Shown here in pieces: positions 5,484 through 13,046 of a DNA stretch of 19,877 bases. Numbering within the stretch: the first letter of the stretch is position 1; each line of letters begins with the position of its first letter. The stretch covers positions 1 through 19,877 of the forward strand of contig DATARN010000079.1 in NCBI GenBank assembly GCA_036264135.1, given 5' to 3'. The notes beneath the pieces are model-generated. The model made no database searches and was not told where the DNA came from. It saw nothing but the letters and a program-made list of their open reading frames with translations. This stretch comes from DATARN01 sp036264135. GTDB lineage: Bacteria > Actinomycetota > Acidimicrobiia > Acidimicrobiales > Palsa-688. A program made the translations under genes and the position numbers.

Positions 5484-8306
5484 CTACAGCGGGGCGGGTG
5501 AGGCGCATTGACCGGTTCGGGCGCCGGTCACCGTATTGGGCTGACCGTCGTTCGTGGGTGCCGGCGAGTTGCCCGAGCAGATCAGCGAGCCGCTGAGTTG
5601 GTTGGCCTCGATCTCCGGCGAGTTGTCCTCGGCGAAGGGGCCGCCCCCGGTGTTGTTCCGTAGGTACATGGAGCCGCCGACAATCACGTTGTGACTGACC
5701 TCGACGCCGCCGGTATTCGACGTCAGGGACACGGCCCCGTTGATCTTGTTGCCGAGGCAGAGATCGTCACCAGGGTTGGCGATGAGGACGAATCCCGTGG
5801 CGCCGGTGATGGTCACCGCCGCCAGATTCGACTGGCACGCGCTGAACCCGGCGGGATTCGTTGCCGTGATCGAGCCGGTGATCGTGGAGTGAATGACGAA
5901 GACGGTCGTTCCCGGTTTGACGATGATGGCTCCACCGACGGTGATATTGGTGAGGCACCACGTCCCGCCGCTGAGGGTGAGCGATCCGGGAACGTTCGCC
6001 GTCAGGTTGTGGTCGCACGTCACGATGGTCGGCGCCTGCCCGGAATTGTTTCCGGGAATCGGATCAGTGGTGTTCGAGCTGGCGGTGGCAATGTTGGTCA
6101 CCGTCGTTCCCGCCGCCGCCGGGCTGACGTGGAGGGTGACGGTGAACGACGCCGATGCGTTCAGCGCCAGGGTCGCCGCGGTGCAGGTCAGCGGCGGTCC
6201 AGTCGTGCCGACGGCGGGGTCGGTGCAGGTCCAACCGGCGGGATGAGTTTCCGAGACGAAGGTGGTGCCCGCAGGGATCGGATCCGTGAGGACCGGGACG
6301 GCGGCGTCGGAGGGGCCGTTGTTGGTCATGGTGACGGTGTAGGTGGCATCGGTACCGGGCACGACGTTGGCCGGACCGGTCTTGGTCGTCGCCAGGTCCG
6401 CCGAGGTGACCACCGCGACCGGCTTGGAGCCGGTGTTGTTGAGGGGATTGAGGTCGAGGGTGGAGCTGGTCGTGGTCGCAGAGTTGGTGATGGTCGATCC
6501 GCCGGGGGTGGACGGCGACACATGGACGATCATGGTGAAGACGCCCGAGGCGCCGTTCGCCAACGTGGCGATCGTGCAGGACACCGTTCCGGTCCCGCCT
6601 ACGGCCGGGGTCGTGCACGTCCAGCCAATGGCGGGGGTCAGCGACACAAAGGTCGTATTCGTCGGCAACGTGTCGCTCATCGTGACGCTGAGGGCGTCGG
6701 ACGGCCCGTTGTTCGTCGAGGTGATGGTGTAGCTCTCGTCGGTTCCCGCGGTGATCGGGTCCGTTGTGGCCGACTTCGTCGTCGAGAGGTCGGCCGACGG
6801 CGTCGTCGTCGAAAAGTAGATGGGGTCGATCACCGAGTTGGCGGTCGCCGAGAAGGCCCGGCGATTGCCCGAGAAGGTGCCGTAGAGGGTCGTGCCTTCG
6901 GCTTTGAGCTGCTGGAAGTCGCCCAGATCCCGTCGCCCTTGGGCGCCGGTGCCGGCGGTCGGCGATTGGAACGTCTTGAGCACGGTGTCGGAGAACGTCG
7001 AGCCCTGGTCGGTGCTTCGCGCCAGATGGGCGGTGAAGATCGGGAAGTTCCCCGGCGCCGGCGACGTGCCGTCGAAGGAGTCGTACAGGACTCCGACGAC
7101 GCCGTCGGTGGTGACGGCGACCGACGGCAAAGCGGCGTCGGTGGAGGTGGACACCGCCTTCGGGTAGCCGGCGGCCACGTTGAGGTTGCCCATGTTGTCG
7201 TAGGTCAGTCGGTCGATGTAGATCCGGTTCCGCTGAGCACCGGCGCCATCGTCGTCACGGCCGAAGACGATATAGACGTCGCCGGTCGATGGATCGACGG
7301 CGGCGTGGTCGACGCCGCCCTGCAGCGTGTTGGCCTGGCCGAAGGAGTAGTTGTACTCGTCCTGGTTACCGACGGCCACCGTGATGCCGCCGCTGTTGCC
7401 GTTCAGCGTCCAGTTCTGGCCCGAGTCGGCGGTGCGGTTCAGGTGGATGGTCACGTTGTGAGGCGATGTTCCGGCGCCGCTCGGACCGGCGGTCGCCGTT
7501 TGCCAGAGGGCGTACATCCGGCCGTTGGCGGGGTCCTTGGCCAGCCGCAGCCCCGGATTGGCGCCGTCGAAGGGCGACTCGCTCCCCGAGCTCTGGTCGC
7601 GGGTGAAGTTGGGGGGCGTGGCGTTAAGAGACACCGCCACTCGGCCGTTGTTGGCGTTGAAGTCGTCGTAGGCGCCATAGACGTCGTCGTTGGCCGCCGT
7701 GGTGGTGTCCCGGTTGACCAGGAGCCAGGGCTGGTCGACGTTTCCCGGGGCGGCATTGTTGGTGAGCTGGACGGGGTTGCCGTTCCACGACCACGACGCC
7801 GGCTGGGCCGGGTTGGTCGTCGACCCGCTGACGACGTTCAACTTGTTGTTCGATGGTGAGGCGGCATTGATCAGAAATGTTCCGTAGAGGGTGCCGTTGC
7901 GTCCGAAGTCGACCGTCTGGTCGCACGGGCACCCCGCCGGCCGGCCCGGCGGAGCCGGAATGGAGAACTGCTGGGTCCAGGTCTGGCCGCCGTTGATGGT
8001 CTGCCACAGCGGGGCATTGGCCCCCCATCCGCCGGAGAAGGAGGTCATCACGGCCTGCTCCGGGTTCGACGGATCCAGGGCCACGCTCGGCTCCGACCCA
8101 CCGGTCGTATCTGTCGTGGCGAAGTTGGCCACGGTGTTGTTGACCGCCGGATCCACCACGTACGGCACGTCCGTGGCCGCCGACACGGTGACCGGCGCGC
8201 CCGCGGCCACGCTCCGGGGCGCGGCGGCGGCACCAGGCACGGCCCCGATCGTCGCCAACCCAACCAGCGGCAATGCCGCCACAAACGCGCTCAGACGAGC
8301 CCGCAT
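5484..8306 (-). CDS. secreted multidomain protein: Asp-box propeller, two DUF11 domains, beta-rich C-terminus
   Basis: A 940-residue exported protein. Residues 1-29 are a Sec signal peptide (basic start, hydrophobic core, AAAA cleavage region). Residues about 60-500 look like a sialidase/BNR-type beta-propeller with Asp-box motifs at 104-110 (INGGQTW), 292-299 (TADSGQNW) and 431-438 (STDQGSTF). I cannot see a complete sialidase catalytic set, so a binding or structural propeller is likelier. Two DUF11 (CARDB-like surface) repeats follow at about 504-626 and 636-755, both with NNGPSDA and GWTCT.PAVG. Residues 764-935 are Thr/Gly/Asn-rich short strands resembling a parallel beta-helix, with several Cys. 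There is no LPxTG motif or terminal membrane segment, so it is probably released or held non-covalently. Likely a cell-surface or matrix protein. The start has a G-rich ribosome site. It is downstream of the 8397-8966 lipoprotein on the same strand. Confidence 0.85.
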   Translation of the reverse strand: MRARLSAFVAALPLVGLATIGAVPGAAAAPRSVAAGAPVTVSAATDVPYVVDPAVNNTVANFATTDTTGGSEPSVALDPSNPEQAVMTSFSGGWGANAPLWQTINGGQTWTQQFSIPAPPGRPAGCPCDQTVDFGRNGTLYGTFLINAASPSNNKLNVVSGSTTNPAQPASWSWNGNPVQLTNNAAPGNVDQPWLLVNRDTTTAANDDVYGAYDDFNANNGRVAVSLNATPPNFTRDQSSGSESPFDGANPGLRLAKDPANGRMYALWQTATAGPSGAGTSPHNVTIHLNRTADSGQNWTLNGNSGGITVAVGNQDEYNYSFGQANTLQGGVDHAAVDPSTGDVYIVFGRDDDGAGAQRNRIYIDRLTYDNMGNLNVAAGYPKAVSTSTDAALPSVAVTTDGVVGVLYDSFDGTSPAPGNFPIFTAHLARSTDQGSTFSDTVLKTFQSPTAGTGAQGRRDLGDFQQLKAEGTTLYGTFSGNRRAFSATANSVIDPIYFSTTTPSADLSTTKSATTDPITAGTDESYTITSTNNGPSDALSVTMSDTLPTNTTFVSLTPAIGWTCTTPAVGGTGTVSCTIATLANGASGVFTMIVHVSPSTPGGSTITNSATTTSSTLDLNPLNNTGSKPVAVVTSADLATTKTGPANVVPGTDATYTVTMTNNGPSDAAVPVLTDPIPAGTTFVSETHPAGWTCTDPAVGTTGPPLTCTAATLALNASASFTVTLHVSPAAAGTTVTNIATASSNTTDPIPGNNSGQAPTIVTCDHNLTANVPGSLTLSGGTWCLTNITVGGAIIVKPGTTVFVIHSTITGSITATNPAGFSACQSNLAAVTITGATGFVLIANPGDDLCLGNKINGAVSLTSNTGGVEVSHNVIVGGSMYLRNNTGGGPFAEDNSPEIEANQLSGSLICSGNSPAPTNDGQPNTVTGARTGQCASPAPL

Positions 8307-8396
8307 CGCTCCGCCCCTCTCTACCGTCGAAACGCCCCAACCTTGCGGTGGCTATTACATCTGACGCGATCGGCGACCGCAACCCGAAGTATCTCT

Positions 8397-8966
8397 TCAG
8401 CTCACCGTGAAGTTGGCCACCACGATCAGACCGGCGTCGACTTGGACCCGAGTGGTCTGCCTGCCCTTGCTCTCCTCGAGGCCGTAGAGACCGGCGGGGA
8501 CGTCGACCCGGTAGCCGCCGTCGGCCGACGTGATCGCGGTGGCCACGGTCGCACCGCCCGACGTCACGGTGATCGTGTCACCCGCCACACCGGTCTGTGT
8601 CTGGCACGCCGCGCCGGATGGTGGGCCGCTTCCGCAACCGGCGTACACATGGCCGGCGATCCCTCCCTTCCCGGTCGCCGCCGAGGGCGGACCGGCGGGG
8701 ATTGTGGTTCCCGCCGGCGCTGGGGTGGACGTCGCCACCGGCGTGGTCGCGGCGGCCGCCGAGGTAGTGGACGCTTCCGGAGCAGGCCCGGTGACGCCGG
8801 GCACCGGAGCGGTGGGGGTGACGGCCGCCGTGGTCGGGCTCGTCCCGACCGATGGCGTCGTGGCCGACCGGCCCCCCGTATTGGCGTGACCCGAACTGCA
8901 ACCGGCGAGCAGCGCTGCCGGGACGAGGACGATGAGCCAACGCGCCGCCTGGGTCACTGGTCGCAT
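8397..8966 (-). CDS. lipoprotein with Thr/Pro/Ala linker and Cna-B/carboxypeptidase-regulatory-like domain
   Basis: A 189-residue lipoprotein. The N-terminus has a basic start, a hydrophobic core and a lipobox (LIVLVPAALLAGC), so signal peptidase II would cleave before the Cys and a lipid would anchor it outside the membrane. About 75 residues of Ala/Thr/Pro/Ser-rich linker follow. The last 90 residues (GGIAGHVYAGCG..., then DTITVTSGGATVATAITSADGGYRVDVPAGLYGL) have the strand pattern of a carboxypeptidase-regulatory or Cna-B domain, a beta-sandwich used for surface binding. The start at 8966 is set by the signal peptide; an upstream in-frame extension would run antisense through the 9099 gene. 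No strong ribosome site is seen. It lies 90 nt upstream of the large secreted protein, in the same direction, so the two may be expressed together. Confidence 0.82.
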   Translation of the reverse strand: MRPVTQAARWLIVLVPAALLAGCSSGHANTGGRSATTPSVGTSPTTAAVTPTAPVPGVTGPAPEASTTSAAAATTPVATSTPAPAGTTIPAGPPSAATGKGGIAGHVYAGCGSGPPSGAACQTQTGVAGDTITVTSGGATVATAITSADGGYRVDVPAGLYGLEESKGRQTTRVQVDAGLIVVANFTVS

Positions 8967-9041
8967 GGTACCGATACCCACTGATCGACCGCGGGTCGGC
9001 GTGCCGCCGGGGGCCGGCAAAAAATTGGCGGCGAAAGGACG

Positions 9042-9075
9042 TTCGGCTCTATCGCTGCGGCCTGCGGCAGCCGAA
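9042..9075 (+). other. inverted repeat in the 5' region of the 9099 gene
   Basis: TTCGGCT (9042-9048) and AGCCGAA (9069-9075) are perfect complements around 20 bases that themselves contain complementary GCTGC and GCAGC. It ends 23 nt before the start codon. Leader structure or operator; not resolved. Confidence 0.3.
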
Positions 9076-9098
9076 GATAACCGGGAGGGGAGGTCATC

Positions 9099-9524
9099 AT
9101 GCGCAGGCGCGAGAAGCGGGCGATGCAAACCGCTACCGAGAATCTGATTGACGGGTGTGACCGGTTCATCGCCGGATGCGTGGCCGAAACGTACCGCGGT
9201 CGCCCCGTACCGGGGTGGGTCTGGATCAACACCCTCACCCATGCCGATCGCGAGACTTTGGCGGTGCTGGCCGACGATGGCTGGCGGGCCGGCAACGGCC
9301 AGTGGGACGGCGCCTTTTGTTTCCTCGCCGCCGAGCTGCTGGCCATCGCACCGACGGTCGACGAGCTCGCCTCGGTACAACGCCGGGAATTGCTTCCCCT
9401 GGAACTGGAAGTGCTGGCCGGCCAGGTTCCGGGTCCGTCGACCCCCTGCGAGCTGGTGGACCTGGTGCACCCGTTGCTCGCTCGGGCCCGAAGCCGGCGG
9501 GCCCATCCGGGCAACCGGCAATAG
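9099..9524 (+). CDS. hypothetical protein, 141 aa
   Basis: A soluble protein of unknown family. The start is well supported: GGAGG lies five bases before the ATG at 9099. Residues 1-40 are basic and then amphipathic, followed by WVWINTLTHADRETLAVLADDGW, a region AAELLAIAPTVDELASVQRRELLPLELEVL and a basic tail (RARSRRAHPGNRQ). It is predicted mostly helical, with several Trp. No signal peptide, membrane segment or catalytic pattern is visible. It is divergent from the lipoprotein (132 bp between starts) and converges with the 51-aa gene, with a double hairpin between them. Confidence 0.75.
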   Translation: MRRREKRAMQTATENLIDGCDRFIAGCVAETYRGRPVPGWVWINTLTHADRETLAVLADDGWRAGNGQWDGAFCFLAAELLAIAPTVDELASVQRRELLPLELEVLAGQVPGPSTPCELVDLVHPLLARARSRRAHPGNRQ

Positions 9525-9543
9525 GTTCCGGGGGCCCCGCGGG

Positions 9544-9587
9544 CCTCGGTCTGGCAGTCACCTCGTGGGTGTCACGAGGCCCCGAGG
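9544..9587. terminator. nested hairpin between converging genes
   Basis: CCTCGTG(GGTGT)CACGAGG at 9561-9579 is a perfect seven-base-pair hairpin, enclosed by CCTCGG (9544-9549) and CCGAGG (9582-9587). It sits between the stops at 9524 (plus) and 9611 (minus) and probably ends both transcripts. No U-tract. Confidence 0.65.
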
Positions 9588-9610
9588 TTGCGACGCCGCC
9601 GAGGTCCGAG

Positions 9611-9766
9611 TCACGCCAGCGGCGCGGTGCTCAGGAGAGGCTCGCCGACAGTCTCGGGGGCTGGGCGGACCGTCGGCGCAACCCGGGCTACTCCGTACCG
9701 CTCCTGATCGGCCAGGGCCTGGTCGATCAAGCGCAGGATCTCGTCACAACGCTGCCGTCCGGTCAT
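9611..9766 (-). CDS. 51-aa small protein with a perfect Shine-Dalgarno site
   Basis: ATG at 9766 is preceded eight bases upstream by AAGGAGGT, the best ribosome site in the window, which is the main evidence for this gene. Residues 1-24 (RQRCDEILRLIDQALADQE) look like a single amphipathic helix; the rest is Ala/Pro/Val-rich (ARVAPTVRPAPETV) and probably unstructured. No membrane segment or known family. The longer frame upstream to 9898 has no support. It is divergent from the LLM oxidoreductase gene, sharing a 107-bp intergenic region, and could be expressed strongly. A regulatory or partner role is possible but not shown. Confidence 0.6.
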   Translation of the reverse strand: MTGRQRCDEILRLIDQALADQERYGVARVAPTVRPAPETVGEPLLSTAPLA

Positions 9767-9825
9767 AGCCGAGACCTCCTTGTCCGTGTGACCTCCGTTC
9801 AACCATCGGCATTTTCCGATCAAAA

Positions 9826-9848
9826 GAAGAGGCCGAATGGGCTTTTTT
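9826..9848 (+). terminator. hairpin with U6 tract upstream of the LLM gene
   Basis: GAAGAGGCC (9826-9834) can pair with GGCTTTTTT (9840-9848) around GAATG, with three G-U pairs, giving an intrinsic-terminator shape on the plus strand. It is 25 nt before the start at 9874, so it could be an attenuator, or a chance A/T tract in a promoter. Confidence 0.3.
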
Positions 9849-9873
9849 GCGTGGACCGGCATAGACCGGTGCC

Positions 9874-10752
9874 ATGCGCATCGGTGTCGTCTTCCCACAG
9901 ACCGAGATCGGGCCGGACCCCGCCCGGATCCGGGCCTACGCCGAGGGAGTCACGGAGCTCGGCTTTTCCCACATCCTCGCCTACGACCACGTGGTCGGCG
10001 CCGACCCCGCCGTCCACCGGCCATGGACGGGCCCCTACGACAACCGGACACAGTTCCACGAGCCGTTCGTGCTGTTCGGCTACCTGGCCGCCGTCACGCC
10101 CATCGAATTGGTCACCGGCATCATCATCCTCCCGCAACGACCGACCGCCCTGGTGGCCAAGCAAGCGGCGGAAGTGGACCTGCTGACCGGCGGTCACTTC
10201 CGCCTGGGTGTGGGTATCGGCTGGAACGCCGTGGAGTACGAGGCCCTGGGCAAGGAATTCCACGACCGGGGCCGGCGCATCGGCGAGCAGGTCCGACTCA
10301 TGCGCCGGCTCTGGACCGAGGAGAGCGTCACCCACCGCGGCGAGTACGAGCGGGTCACCGGGGCGGCCCTGGCACCGCTCCCGGTGCAGCGACCGATCCC
10401 CGTGTGGTTTGGGGGCACCTCGCCCGCCGCCTTGCGCCGGATCGGCCGGCTGGCCGACGGCTGGTTCCCCCAAGTGGGGCCCGGCCCCGACCTGGACGAG
10501 GCCCGAGCGCTGGTCGAACAGGCGGCGCGCGACGCGGGGCGTGACCCGGCGACCATCGGCATGGAGGGCCGCGTCAACTGGCGCGCCGGCGGTGACGACG
10601 CCATGGCGGAAACCGTCCAATGGCAGGCGGAAGGCGCCACCCATATGGCGATCAATACCATGGGCGCCGGGTTTGGGTCCGTTGACGAACACCTCGCCGC
10701 CTTGAGCCGGGCGGCCGGGGCCCTCAAGGTCGACTCCAGCGGCCACGGCTAA
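9874..10752 (+). CDS. LLM-class (luciferase-like) F420-dependent oxidoreductase
   Basis: A 292-residue flavin- or F420-dependent oxidoreductase with the luciferase-like TIM barrel; in actinobacteria this subgroup (Rv2161c-like, LLM class) generally uses coenzyme F420. Family signs in order: MRIGVVFPQTEIGPDP at the start, ELGFSHILAYDHVVG near 28-42, LVTGIIILPQRPTALVAKQAAEVDLLTGGHFRLGVGIGWN near 79-118 (the GGHF/RLGVGIGWN stretch is typical), LMRRLWTEESV near 147-157, and PVWFGGTSPAALRRIGRLADGW near 177-198. Substrate cannot be told from sequence. No clear Shine-Dalgarno site is seen before the ATG at 9874. glgB starts 64 nt after its stop, with an inverted repeat between, so they may or may not be cotranscribed. 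Confidence 0.92.
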   Translation: MRIGVVFPQTEIGPDPARIRAYAEGVTELGFSHILAYDHVVGADPAVHRPWTGPYDNRTQFHEPFVLFGYLAAVTPIELVTGIIILPQRPTALVAKQAAEVDLLTGGHFRLGVGIGWNAVEYEALGKEFHDRGRRIGEQVRLMRRLWTEESVTHRGEYERVTGAALAPLPVQRPIPVWFGGTSPAALRRIGRLADGWFPQVGPGPDLDEARALVEQAARDAGRDPATIGMEGRVNWRAGGDDAMAETVQWQAEGATHMAINTMGAGFGSVDEHLAALSRAAGALKVDSSGHG

Positions 10753-10776
10753 CGAAATCGTCAGGGCGGGAATGGT

Positions 10777-10800
10777 GTGAAATGCAGTCTCCGATTTCAC
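10777..10800. promoter_or_regulatory. inverted repeat before glgB
   Basis: GTGAAAT (10777-10783) and ATTTCAC (10794-10800) are perfect complements with a ten-base centre, 24 nt after the LLM stop and 16 nt before the glgB ATG. It may be an operator, a leader hairpin near the start codon, or a weak terminator. Confidence 0.4.
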
Positions 10801-10816
10801 TCGTAGGCTCATTGGA

Positions 10817-13015
10817 ATGGCCCTGCCGAATGAAATCGACATACTGACGCGCGAGCTGGCGGCGGTGGTGAGCGGCGACTTCCACGACCCCCACCAAATC
10901 CTCGGGCTCCACGACACCGGGGACGGGCCGGTGATCCGGGCATACCGCCCCTCGGCGGAGGCGGTGCGGGTCGTGCTTCCCGGCGACCCGGGCATGGCCA
11001 CCGTCGACCTGGCCGAGCTGCGCGACGGGCTATTCGCCGGCCCGGTGCCCGAGCAGGCGGCGGCCGGCTACCAGCTGCTGGCGTCCTATGCCGACGGCAC
11101 GGTAGTCACCTTCGAAGACCCCTATCGCTTCCCCCCAACGCTGGGCGAGGTCGACCTCCACCTGATCGGGGAGGGGTCTCACCGCCAGCTGTGGCGGGTA
11201 TTGGGTGCCCACCCCCGCCGCCATCACGGCGTCGACGGCACATCGTTCGCCGTCTGGGCGCCCAACGCCCGATCGGTTCGGGTCGTCGGCGACTTCAACT
11301 TCTGGGACGGCCGGCTCAACCCCATGCGGTCACTCGGATCATCGGGCGTGTGGGAACTCTTCCTGCCCGGTGTCGAGCCCGGCGCCCGTTACAAGTTCGA
11401 GATCCTCACCGCCGCCGGCCACCTCACGCTCAAGGCCGACCCCGTCGCCATGGCGGCGGTAGCGCCGCCCGGTACCGACAGCATCGTGGCCCAGTACGAG
11501 CATCCGTGGAGCGACGCCGCCTGGCTGGCCCGCCGGGACGCCGAGTCGGCCCTGGCCCGGCCGCTGTCGATCTACGAGGTTCATCTGGGGTCCTGGCGAA
11601 AGGTCCCCGAGGAGGGAGGGCGGCCGCTCAGCTACCGGGAGTTGGCACAGCAGCTCCCCGCCTACGTCAAGGAGATGGGCTTCACCCACGTTGAGCTGAT
11701 GCCGGTCGCCGAGCATCCGTTCTCCGGGTCGTGGGGCTACCAAGTGTCGTCGTACTACGCCCCGACGGCGCGCTTCGGCCCGCCCGACGACTTCGCCGCC
11801 CTGGTCGACGCCCTGCATGCCGAGGACATCGGCGTGATCGTCGACTGGGTGCCGGGACATTTCCCCCGCGACGAATGGGCGCTGGCCCGCTTCGACGGGA
11901 CCGCCCTGTACGAGCACGACGACCCTCGCAAGGGCGCTCACCACGAGTGGGGCACCCTGGTGTTCAACTACGGGCGAAACGAAGTCCGGAACTTCCTCGT
12001 GGCCAACGCCAACTACTGGTTCGAGGTGTTTCACATCGACGGCTTGCGCGTCGACGGGGTGGCCTCGATGCTCTACCTGGACTACGCCCGCGAGGATGGC
12101 GCGTGGGTCCCGAATATGTTCGGCGGTCGGGAGCATCTGGAGGCGGTGAGCTTCCTCCGCCAGTTGAACGAGCAGGTCTACGGCGCCCACCCCGGCGTGA
12201 TGATGATCGCCGAGGAGTCGACTTCTTGGCCCGCGGTGTCTCGTCCCACCGACATGGGAGGGCTCGGCTTCGGGCTCAAGTGGAACATGGGGTGGATGCA
12301 CGACACTCTCGACTACTTCGCCAAGGACCCCATCCATCGCCGCTTTCACCAGAACGACCTCACCTTCGGGATGCTGTACGCCTTCACCGAGAATTTCGTG
12401 CTGCCGCTCTCCCACGACGAGGTGGCCCACGGGAAGGGGTCGCTGCTGGCCAAGATGCCCGGTGACCGGTGGCAGAAGGCGGCCAACCTGCGCGCCCTGC
12501 TGGCGTGGATGTGGGCCCATCCGGGCAAACAACTGTTGTTCATGGGCGGCGAGATCGCCCAGTCGCAGGAATGGGACGACGACGGCAGCGTCGACTGGCA
12601 CCTCCTTCAGTACCCCGAACACCGGGGAGTGCAGGACCTGGTCCGGGAGCTGAACCGCTTTTACCGCCAGGAACCGGCCTTGTGGGAACTCGACTTCGAG
12701 CCGGCCGGGTTCCAGTGGATCGACGCCAACGACGCCGACTCCAACGTGCTGTCATTTCTGCGGTTGTCGACGGACAGCCGGGTGCTGGCGTGCATCGCCA
12801 ACCTGTCCCCCGTCGCCCGGGCCGCCTACCGCGTCGGCCTACCCCAGCCGGGGGGCTGGCGGGAAGTGCTCAACAGTGACGCCGCCTGCTTCGCGGGGAG
12901 CAACACCGGCAACGCCGGCTGGGTCCACGCCGACGGTGAGCCCTGGAACGGGCAGCCGCATTCGGCGCTGGTCGTCCTGCCGCCGCTGGGTGTGGTCTGG
13001 CTCTCCCCGGCCTGA
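10817..13015 (+). CDS. glgB: 1,4-alpha-glucan branching enzyme (glycogen branching enzyme, GH13)
   Basis: Cuts alpha-1,4 glucan chains and rejoins them by alpha-1,6 bonds to make branched glycogen. At 732 residues it matches GlgB (about 730). An N-terminal CBM48-like domain (about 20-110) is followed by a second one (about 125-225, FAVWAPNARSVRVVGDFNFWDGR), the GH13 barrel (about 250-600), and the C-terminal beta domain. GH13 regions: DWVPGHFP (343-350), GLRVDGVASMLY with nucleophile Asp413, MIAEEST with acid/base Glu466, and PLSHDEVAH with His533 and Asp534. All catalytic residues are present. ATG at 10817 is the start; no ribosome site is obvious, so it may be weakly translated or leaderless. 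No other glycogen gene is adjacent. Confidence 0.97.
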   Translation: MALPNEIDILTRELAAVVSGDFHDPHQILGLHDTGDGPVIRAYRPSAEAVRVVLPGDPGMATVDLAELRDGLFAGPVPEQAAAGYQLLASYADGTVVTFEDPYRFPPTLGEVDLHLIGEGSHRQLWRVLGAHPRRHHGVDGTSFAVWAPNARSVRVVGDFNFWDGRLNPMRSLGSSGVWELFLPGVEPGARYKFEILTAAGHLTLKADPVAMAAVAPPGTDSIVAQYEHPWSDAAWLARRDAESALARPLSIYEVHLGSWRKVPEEGGRPLSYRELAQQLPAYVKEMGFTHVELMPVAEHPFSGSWGYQVSSYYAPTARFGPPDDFAALVDALHAEDIGVIVDWVPGHFPRDEWALARFDGTALYEHDDPRKGAHHEWGTLVFNYGRNEVRNFLVANANYWFEVFHIDGLRVDGVASMLYLDYAREDGAWVPNMFGGREHLEAVSFLRQLNEQVYGAHPGVMMIAEESTSWPAVSRPTDMGGLGFGLKWNMGWMHDTLDYFAKDPIHRRFHQNDLTFGMLYAFTENFVLPLSHDEVAHGKGSLLAKMPGDRWQKAANLRALLAWMWAHPGKQLLFMGGEIAQSQEWDDDGSVDWHLLQYPEHRGVQDLVRELNRFYRQEPALWELDFEPAGFQWIDANDADSNVLSFLRLSTDSRVLACIANLSPVARAAYRVGLPQPGGWREVLNSDAACFAGSNTGNAGWVHADGEPWNGQPHSALVVLPPLGVVWLSPA

Positions 13016-13020
13016 CCAGA

Positions 13021-13046
13021 GCCTTCGGCGCCTCGTCTACGAAGGC
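13021..13046. terminator. hairpin at the glgB/13037 convergent end
   Basis: GCCTTCG (13021-13027) and CGAAGGC (13040-13046) are perfect complements separated by 12 bases, beginning five bases after the glgB stop and overlapping the last codons of the minus-strand gene. Probable end of glgB transcription. Confidence 0.45.

Noticed and set aside
5691..7859. 722-codon open frame on the plus strand opposite the large secreted protein
   Set aside because: It is a GC-rich antisense shadow: Gly/Arg/Val-rich with no domain, while the other strand has a signal peptide and recognisable domains.
5484..8306. Active sialidase
   Set aside because: Asp-box motifs alone are not enough; I could not identify the Arg triad, Tyr/Glu pair or FRIP motif of true sialidases.
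8967..9521. N-terminal extension of the lipoprotein
   Set aside because: It runs antisense through the 9099-9524 gene, which has a strong ribosome site, and would bury the lipobox in the middle of the protein.
11339..12622. 427-codon minus-strand frame inside glgB
   Set aside because: glgB on the plus strand has every GH13 motif; the antisense frame has none.
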